Of a DNA stretch of 64,000 nucleotides, positions 56,757-64,000 are shown piece by piece. The notes beneath the pieces are model-generated. The model saw only the letters and a program-made list of their open reading frames with translations, was not told where the DNA came from and did no database searches. How positions within the stretch are numbered: position 1 is the stretch's first letter; every line of letters begins with the position of its first letter. The translations under genes were made by a program, and so were the position numbers. The stretch lies in NCBI GenBank assembly GCA_032716605.1, contig CM064569.1:14928847-14992846 (forward strand), read 5' to 3'. This DNA comes from Paralithodes platypus. Taxonomy: Eukaryota > Arthropoda > Malacostraca > Decapoda > Lithodidae.

Positions 56757-56935
56757 CTCGCTGTCTTGATAGCCTAGTGCTTAGTGTGCGGAATTTCGGT
56801 GTGAGTATCCTAGGTTCGAGTCCTTGGAGTACCACATGTATTCATTACTTTCATTGATTTCATTAGTTAGGTTTATTTGTAAATTAATTGGTGGGTTAGT
56901 GAAAACAAATATGAATCATAAGGTCTATGTGGTTA
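56757..56935 (+). mobile_element. SINE family G copy
   Basis: Head CTGTCTTGATAGCCTAGTG, TTTCGGTGTGAGTATCCTAG, B box GGTTCGAGTCC and body ATTGATTTCATTAG. Confidence 0.72.
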
Positions 56936-56997
56936 TTGTATATATGTAAGTCTATGTACATATCTTGTTTGTTTATGTGACTACTTCACGTCTATTT

Positions 56998-57163
56998 AAA
57001 ATATAATATAACTCTGTCGGTAGTCCATGACAAATATAATATAACTCTGTCGGTAGTCCATGACAAATATAATATAACTCTGTCGGTAGTCCATGACAAA
57101 TATAATATAACTCTGTCGGTAGTCCATGACAAATATAATATAACTCTGTCGGTAGTCCATGAC
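56998..57163. repeat. 33-bp tandem repeat, 5 units
   Basis: Unit contains AAATATAATATAACTCTGTC and GGTAGTCCATGAC; units identical. Ends at the left border of a family D MITE. Confidence 0.95.
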
Positions 57164-57165
57164 AA

Positions 57166-57567
57166 CTTCCTTCATTATGTTCTGGCTACTTTTAGACGAT
57201 TGTGTTATTAAGCTGAGAGAGTATCTGTGGGAATCAAAGGGCTATTATATGTGATCGATTTACCCCTATGATTGATGAACATGTTACTAAAGCCGGTATC
57301 ACACGAGAGCTTTTATACTCAACATTCGATGATCAAAAAAATTCTGGCAACATTTCTGGAATATTTTGCCCTGGTATCGGAAACTAAACTGATGGTAGAT
57401 GAATTTAGGCGACCGAAATATTGTAAATGTTGACCTCTTCAGCTGCCAGACCAGTGTTAAGAATAAATTTTGAGGGAAAAAGCGCTCGTGTGATACCGGC
57501 TTAAGCTGTATGAAATCGTCTTTTGTTAGCCAGAATATAATGTAAACATATGATTTACATACTGCAG
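57166..57567. mobile_element. MITE family D copy split by family E
   Basis: Left TCTGGCTACTTTTAGACGAT (57180) and right GAAATCGTCTTTTGTTAGCC (57513). The family E element occupies 57288-57504 between them. Confidence 0.78.
57291..57501. mobile_element. MITE family E copy nested in family D
   Basis: Ends AGCCGGTATCACACGAG and CTCGTGTGATACCGGCT, flanked by TAA at 57288-57290 and 57502-57504. Confidence 0.88.
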
Positions 57568-57649
57568 GTCAAAGTACTCCACCGAAAAGTTATTTGTATT
57601 TGTTATCTATAATCTATACTATTATGCTTTATTTACCAGTGAGTAATGC

Positions 57650-58011
57650 TGAAGGGGGTAGTACTCGCTTTTTCTGGACCCTCTTCTCCCTCATGTTTGG
57701 CATATTAGTTTTGAGGTTTTAAGACGTTCGTTTCATTAGTTTGGTGATTTTGAGACCTTTCGCCTCATTTGTTGTCAATATTAAGACCTTTCGTGACCTT
57801 TAGGTGTAGATTTTTCCTGGTGAGCGATAGCGAGCCTCTAATTTTAGAAGGAGCCGGTCTTTAGCCGGGAAAATTTTCTACCGAAAAAATGTACAAATAT
57901 ATCTTGAAAGGGGGTCTAAGCTAGATGGAGGTCTAGCGAGGAAACTGAAACATATACAGTATAATTATATCAATAAATATATAGACCAAACACCAAGCAC
58001 CACCCCCTTAA
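57650..58011 (+). mobile_element. MITE family A copy, GGGGGTAG subtype
   Basis: TGAA (mutated TTAA) at 57650-57653 and TTAA at 58008-58011. Ends GGGGGTAGTACTCGC and CAAGCACCACCCCC; cassette CCTGGTGAGCGATAGCGAGC with a weakened hairpin. Confidence 0.88.
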
Positions 58012-58208
58012 GCCATTCAGTACCGGTGACGTCCTTTTCCTCATATTCTGACAACTATTAGACAATTTTATTCACCTTAGGAAGGACCTCTAGCAACAAT
58101 AAGGCTTTAAACTATATTAACCAACCCTTTTAACTACCACAGATCCTTCCTAAGATGCATAATATCGTCTAAATATAGCAAGAATAAAATATAACGCATG
58201 TCAAAGGG
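58008..58208. mobile_element. MITE family D copy sharing TTAA with family A
   Basis: TTAAGCCATTCAGTACCGG and GGTGACGTCCTTTTCC at the left; inner AACTATTAGACAATTTTAT and AATATCGTCTAAATATAGC; the right end is eroded at TGTCAAAGGG. Confidence 0.8.
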
Positions 58209-59085
58209 TGTATATTTTTATTTGATAGTGACAGATAACCTGAATGTAAAGGAGATAGTAGGGTTGGGTGGTGGGTGATAACGACCGTGTTTGATGGAAG
58301 AGCAATATTGGTTTGGTGGTTTTCACACGTACGTCACTGTAGCCTTGTCTGTTTCCTAGTCATTGAGATGTGACTTTAACCTAATGACTAAGGGACAAGT
58401 GGCTTAATTCTCAACTTTTGGTAATGCACTATATTGACGAAAATTAGAGGACGGTGTGAAACAAGCTCTGGTAAAATATCATACTGATCCAACTGTTTGC
58501 TAATATGTTATTACCGAAAAAGGATGCAACACGGCCTCTGAAACCCATAGTAGGTTGTTACTGTATATGTGAGATAAGCTAATTTTAGAATAAGTGAGGT
58601 TCGAATACGTAACCAATCAAAAGTTAGTTCCCTGAGACCAAGGGAAAGTACAAACCAAAATTGTTCATCTTCTGTTCTCCTTTTGTTTGTCTTTCTTGTG
58701 AGCAAAAAGATAATTTCATACACAGACACACAGCCAACTCCGATTACAACATTTTAAAAGCTATGTAAATTCCCCTAAAATATATTACTCCGTGACTATG
58801 TTTTGAGGTAAGGGGGTCAAGGCCCCCCACTTCCTTCTGTTCACACAATCATCTCCCACATTATACAATCATTTCCAAATTATTTGAGTCAGTGAATAAC
58901 AACGAAGTCTACCTTGCATATCGTAAATACTGAGCAAAAAACTTAATTTGGTCATGCTTACGGGCTCCAGTAAGTGGAAAGTCAGGGCCTCACCTAACAC
59001 TAACCAAAGGTAATCCATTATCTTTGAATACCTAATGATAGCGTTCAACCAATACTGTCAAAAAAAACTCCTTTCATTATGCACA
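58209..59085. other. unassigned stretch
   Basis: No gene, array or MITE recognised. Confidence 0.4.
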
Positions 59086-59398
59086 CACTCCCTCTCTCTC
59101 TCTCTCTAACACACACACACATACTCCCTCTCTCTCTCTCACACAAACACACACTCACTCTCTCGCACACACACACACCTACACACACACTCACACACCT
59201 ACACACACACTCACACACTCTCTCTCTCTCTCACACAAACACAGACTCACTCTCTCTCACACACACACACACCTACACACACACTCACACACCTACACAC
59301 TATCTCTCTCTCACACACACACACACCTACACACACACACACTCACAAACCTACACACACACACACACACACACATCTACACACACACACACACACAC
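59086..59398. repeat. CA/CT microsatellite cluster
   Basis: Alternating (CT)n and (CA)n blocks with ACCTACACAC interruptions; a 122-codon His/Thr/Leu/Ser frame across it is an artefact. Confidence 0.9.
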
Positions 59399-59775
59399 CA
59401 ATCATTACACCATTACCACAAACTACTGCTGGAGGCACACAGAATAACACTGTTCTCCCTTTTGCTTTTTTTTTTTTTTTTTTTTTGCACATGCACTTAC
59501 CCAGTTGACCTTAAAACACACTTTTATTCTGGAGACTATGGACTATTGGATTGTATGGAGACTTAGGAAAAAACATTCTAAACAATTATTTGGTATATAT
59601 TTTAATACTAACACATTGTTCATGTAGATACAAGTACAGAATAAGCTTCAGTATCATATGAATGAGTTATTATTGACATTTTCAGTAAACAGGGAGGAAC
59701 CACAGTTCATAATATCTCTTATTAGTTTATTAAAACAAACATATGTATTATCAAGTATTGACCCCTACCTCATTA
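59399..59775. other. unassigned stretch with poly-T
   Basis: Poly-T of about 20 at 59467-59486; nothing else recognised. Confidence 0.4.
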
Positions 59776-60790
59776 ACAATGTATTATAATGTAATATGTT
59801 GATTTAACAATGTATTATAATGTAATATGTTGATTTAACAATGTATTATAATGTAATATGTTGATTTAACAATGTATAATGTAATGTTGATTTAACAATG
59901 TATTATAATGTAATATGTTGATTTAATAATGTATTATAATGTAATATGTTGATTTAATAATGTATTATAATGTAATATGTTGATTTAATGTATTATAATG
60001 TAATATGTTGATTTAATAATGTATTATAATGTAATATGTTGATTTAATAATGTATTATAATGTAATATGTTGATTTAATAATGTATTATAATGTAATATG
60101 TTGATTTAACAATGTATTATAATGTAATATGTTGATTTAATAATGTATTATAATGTAATATGTTGATTTAATAATGTATTATGTAATATGTTGATTTAAT
60201 AATGTATTATAATGTAATATGTTGATTTAATAATGTATTATAATGTAATTTTATTTAATAATGTATTATAATGTAATATGTTGATTTAATAATGTATTAT
60301 AATGTAATATGTTGATTTAATAATGTATTATAATGTAATATGTTGATTTAATAATGTATTATAATGTAACTGTTTAATAATGTATTATAATGTAATATGT
60401 TGATTTAACAATGTATTATAATGTAATATGTTGATTTAACAATGTATTATAATGTAATATGTTGATTTAATAATGTATTATAATGTAATATGTTGATTTA
60501 ATAATGTATTATAATGTAATATGTTGATTTAAAGTATTATAATGTAATATGTTGATTTAATAATGTATTTTTAAAGTGATTAATAATGTATATAATGTAA
60601 CTTGATTTAATAATGTATTATAATGTAATATGTTTATTAAATGTATTATAATGTAATATGTTGATTTAAAGCTATTATAATATGTTGATTTAATAATGTA
60701 TTATAATGTAATATGTTGATTTAATAATGTATTATAATGTAATATGTTGATTTAACAATGTATTATAATGTAATATGTTGATTTAATAAT
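59776..60790. repeat. 31-bp AT-rich satellite, about 33 units
   Basis: Unit contains AATGTATTATAATGTAATAT and GTTGATTTAA. Many units have small deletions, especially at 60360-60680. Confidence 0.94.
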
Positions 60791-60835
60791 GATTTTTTGT
60801 AAAATTATAATAAAAACAATTATAAAGTCTTTATA

Positions 60836-60965
60836 ATACCCACGTATCCCATTAACAGAAAATACCCACGTATCCCATTAACAATTATAGTCTTTATAAT
60901 ACCCACGTATCCCATTAACAATTATAGTCTTTATAATACCCACGTATCCCATTAACAGAAAATAC
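60836..60965. repeat. short tandem repeat with CCCACGTATCCCATTAAC
   Basis: Four copies of ACCCACGTATCCCATTAACA separated by AATTATAGTCTTTAT or GAAAAT. Confidence 0.9.
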
Positions 60966-60994
60966 ATTATTTTTAACGTGTTCATTATTTAAAA

Positions 60995-63190
60995 ATACAC
61001 GAGAACTTGTTTAAAGCTACCTTATTAATACACGAGAACTTGTTTAAAGCTACCTTATTAATACACGAGAACTTGTTTAAAGCTACCTTATTAATACACG
61101 AGAACTTGTTTAAAGCTACCTTATTAATACACGAGAACTTGTTTAAAGCTACCTTATTAATACACGAGAACTTGTTTAAAGCTACCTTATTAATACACGA
61201 GAACTTGTTTAAAGCTACCTTATTAATACACGAGAACTTGTTTAAAGCTACCTTATTAATACACGAGAACTTGTTTAAAGCTACCTTATTAATACACGAG
61301 AACTTGTTTAAAGCTACCTTATTAATACACGAGAACTTGTTTAAAGCTACCTTATTAATACACGAGAACTTGTTTAAAGCTACCTTATTAATACACGAGA
61401 ACTTGTTTAAAGCTACCTTATTAATACACGAGAACTTGTTTAAAGCTACCTTATTAATACACGAGAACTTGTTTAAAGCTACCTTATTAATACACGAGAA
61501 CTTGTTTAAAGCTACCTTATTAATACACGAGAACTTGTTTAAAGCTACCTTATTAATACACGAGAACTTGTTTAAAGCTACCTTATTAATACACGAGAAC
61601 TTGTTTAAAGCTACCTTATTAATACACGAGAACTTGTTTAAAGCTACCTTATTAATACACGAGAACTTGTTTAAAGCTACCTTATTAATACACGAGAACT
61701 TGTTTAAAGCTACCTTATTAATACACGAGAACTTGTTTAAAGCTACCTTATTAATACACGAGAACTTGTTTAAAGCTACCTTATTAATACACGAGAACTT
61801 GTTTAAAGCTACCTTATTAATACACGAGAACTTGTTTAAAGCTACCTTATTAATACACGAGAACTTGTTTAAAGCTACCTTATTAATACACGAGAACTTG
61901 TTTAAAGCTACCTTATTAATACACGAGAACTTGTTTAAAGCTACCTTATTAATACACGAGAACTTGTTTAAAGCTACCTTATTAATACACGAGAACTTGT
62001 TTAAAGCTACCTTATTAATACACGAGAACTTGTTTAAAGCTACCTTATTAATACACGAGAACTTGTTTAAAGCTACCTTATTAATACACGAGAACTTGTT
62101 TAAAGCTACCTTATTAATACACGAGAACTTGTTTAAAGCTACCTTATTAATACACGAGAACTTGTTTAAAGCTACCTTATTAATACACGAGAACTTGTTT
62201 AAAGCTACCTTATTAATACACGAGAACTTGTTTAAAGCTACCTTATTAATACACGAGAACTTGTTTAAAGCTACCTTATTAATACACGAGAACTTGTTTA
62301 AAGCTACCTTATTAATACACGAGAACTTGTTTAAAGCTACCTTATTAATACACGAGAACTTGTTTAAAGCTACCTTATTAATACACGAGAACTTGTTTAA
62401 AGCTACCTTATTAATACACGAGAACTTGTTTAAAGCTACCTTATTAATACACGAGAACTTGTTTAAAGCTACCTTATTAATACACGAGAACTTGTTTAAA
62501 GCTACCTTATTAATACACGAGAACTTGTTTAAAGCTACCTTATTAATACACGAGAACTTGTTTAAAGCTACCTTATTAATACACGAGAACTTGTTTAAAG
62601 CTACCTTATTAATACACGAGAACTTGTTTAAAGCTACCTTATTAATACACGAGAACTTGTTTAAAGCTACCTTATTAATACACGAGAACTTGTTTAAAGC
62701 TACCTTATTAATACACGAGAACTTGTTTAAAGCTACCTTATTAATACACGAGAACTTGTTTTAAAGCTACCTTATTAATACACGAGAACTTGTTTAAAGC
62801 TACCTTATTAATACACGAGAACTTGTTTAAAGCTACCTTATTAATACACGAGAACTTGTTTAAAGCTACCTTATTAATACACGAGAACTTGTTTAAAGCT
62901 ACCTTATTAATACACGAGAACTTGTTTAAAGCTACCTTATTAATACACGAGAACTTGTTTAAAGCTACCTTATTAATACACGAGAACTTGTTTAAAGCTA
63001 CCTTATTAATACACGAGAACTTGTTTAAAGCTACCTTATTAATACACGAGAACTTGTTTAAAGCTACCTTATTAATACACGAGAACTTGTTTAAAGCTAC
63101 CTTATTTACCAAACAAATACACGAGAACTTGTTTAAAGCTACCTTATTTCCCAAACAAATACACGAGAACTTGTTTAAAGCTACCTTATT
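60995..63190. repeat. 33-bp satellite, about 66 units, nearly identical
   Basis: Unit contains ACACGAGAACTTGTTTAAAG and CTACCTTATTAAT. As 33 is a multiple of three, frames are open through the array on both strands; an extra T at about 62760 shifts them. The last three units are longer, replacing TTAATA with TTTCCCAAACAAATA-type sequence. Confidence 0.97.
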
Positions 63191-63241
63191 TCCCAAACAA
63201 GTGAACCTGAACGTCAGTAACCTTGATCTATTTTGTCCCAC

Positions 63242-63614
63242 TTAAGGGGAGATGGGCGTATTTATTTGCTCATTTATGTACCTTTCATTTATTATATTAG
63301 TTTCCTCTCTAGACCTCCATCAAGCTAAATTAAGCACCCGCCCAAGACCCTCCTTCATGATGAATTTGTACATTTTTCGATAGAAAAATGTCTTGGCCGA
63401 AGGCCGGTTCCTCTTAAATTACAGGCTCGCTTTCGCTCGCCAGGAAAAAAGTCGACACCTAAATGACACGAAAAGTCTTAATATTGACAAATAAATGGGG
63501 GTGAAAGGTCTTAATATCGCCAAACTAATGAGCCAAGCTTCTTATGATCTGAAAACTAATGGGGCACAACATGATAAAGAAGGGGGACCCGAAGAACGGT
63601 CCATCTGCCCTTAA
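63242..63614 (-). mobile_element. MITE family A copy, complete
   Basis: TTAA at 63242-63245 and 63611-63614. Ends GGGGAGATGGGCGTAT and GAACGGTCCATCTGCCC. The hairpin CTTGGCCGAAGGCCGG and the partner ATTTTTCGATAGAAAAATG are both present. Confidence 0.9.
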
Positions 63615-63691
63615 CCTGATAGCCTCGGAGATATTGTCACTGTTGGTGAGAGTTGCACCACAAACACATTAAGGCAGGGTCACTTGAAGCA

Positions 63692-64000
63692 TTAAGGGGG
63701 GATGGCCCGCTTTTATGGACCACTTTCTCCCTCATGTTTAGCCCCATTAGTTTTCAGATGTTAAGATGTTTGCCCCATTAGTTAGTCGATTTTAAGACCT
63801 TTCGCCCCATTTCTTCGTCAATATTTAGACCTTTCGTGCTATTTAGGTGTCGATTTTTTCCCTGGCGAACGATAGTGAACCTGTAATGTTGGAAGAACCG
63901 GCCTTCGGCCGGGAAATTTTTCTACCGAAAAATGTACAGATTAATCTAGAAGGGGGATCTAATGGATGTTTTTTTTTTTTAATTTGATAGAGGTCTAGGG
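63692..64000 (+). mobile_element. MITE family A copy, cut by window end
   Basis: TTAA at 63692-63695, GGGGGGATGGCCCGCTTTTA. The full cassette is CTGGCGAACGATAGTGAACC, CCGGCCTTCGGCCGGG and TTTTTCTACCGAAAAATG. The right end lies beyond the window. Confidence 0.88.

Noticed and set aside
59079..59447. A His/Thr/Leu/Ser frame of 122 codons
   Set aside because: CA/CT microsatellite artefact.
61007..62764. A 585-codon frame made of an 11-residue repeat
   Set aside because: The 33-bp satellite unit is a multiple of three and lacks stops on either strand; the start is a TTG in the repeat and there is no flanking non-repeat coding sequence.

Overview
This is a repeat-dominated stretch of animal nuclear DNA. 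It has eukaryotic features only: tRNA-derived SINEs, non-LTR retrotransposon (LINE) fragments with AATAAA or microsatellite tails, miniature inverted-repeat elements (MITEs) and very long minisatellite arrays. No bacterial operons, CRISPR array, rRNA or convincing functional tRNA was seen. The LINE proteins and one SINE tail (a CTTCGTTG hairpin after an ACAGACAAACAGAC stretch) look like those of decapod crustaceans. That placement is inference from family resemblance, not proven. The only plausible non-transposon protein gene is an intronless cold-shock-domain (Y-box-like) protein at 19463-20362 on the minus strand.

Layout. 1-2600: the 5' end of a LINE endonuclease frame on the minus strand, a decayed CR1-like fragment, a SINE and several MITEs. 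3130-7234: 72 units of a 57-bp satellite with a duplicated 15-unit block. 7281-8613: MITEs. 8640-12180: an ACC-rich 40-bp satellite and its decayed edge. 12340-17150: a 34-bp satellite broken by a LINE. 17600-21000: MITEs, SINEs and the cold-shock gene. 21285-25036: 29-bp and 31-bp satellites and a dense MITE cluster. 25105-27550: the best-preserved LINE ORF, then a CT-rich 49-bp satellite. 29451-34640: two CR1-type LINEs on the minus strand among MITEs. 35575-37390: a GTAG-rich satellite with a LINE C-terminal piece inside. 38200-40106: MITEs and SINEs. 40240-41385: a 73-bp satellite. 41538-42027: a long poly-A SINE. 42337-43815: a GGTTGGTAGGAAGG satellite. 44194-46402: MITEs and a 44-bp satellite. 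47340-48410: a 42-bp satellite. 48755-49205: a long-TIR MITE. 50255-52176: a LINE with a recognisable target-site duplication. 52405-58208: the densest nested MITE cluster. 59776-63190: 31-bp and 33-bp satellites. 63242-64000: two more MITEs, the last cut by the window end.

The most distinctive content is a community of small non-autonomous elements, lettered A to F here. Families A, B and D are flanked by TTAA. A and B otherwise differ but share a roughly 100-bp internal cassette containing a GC-rich GAA-loop hairpin and a second AT-rich hairpin. A and D repeatedly sit end to end sharing a single TTAA. Nested insertions give a relative age order: F is older than C and D, C is older than A, and D is older than E. 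No transposase gene is present, so all would depend on enzymes encoded elsewhere. All coordinates and repeat counts were read by eye; element boundaries are accurate to a few bases where a target site is given and to roughly 10-20 bases otherwise.
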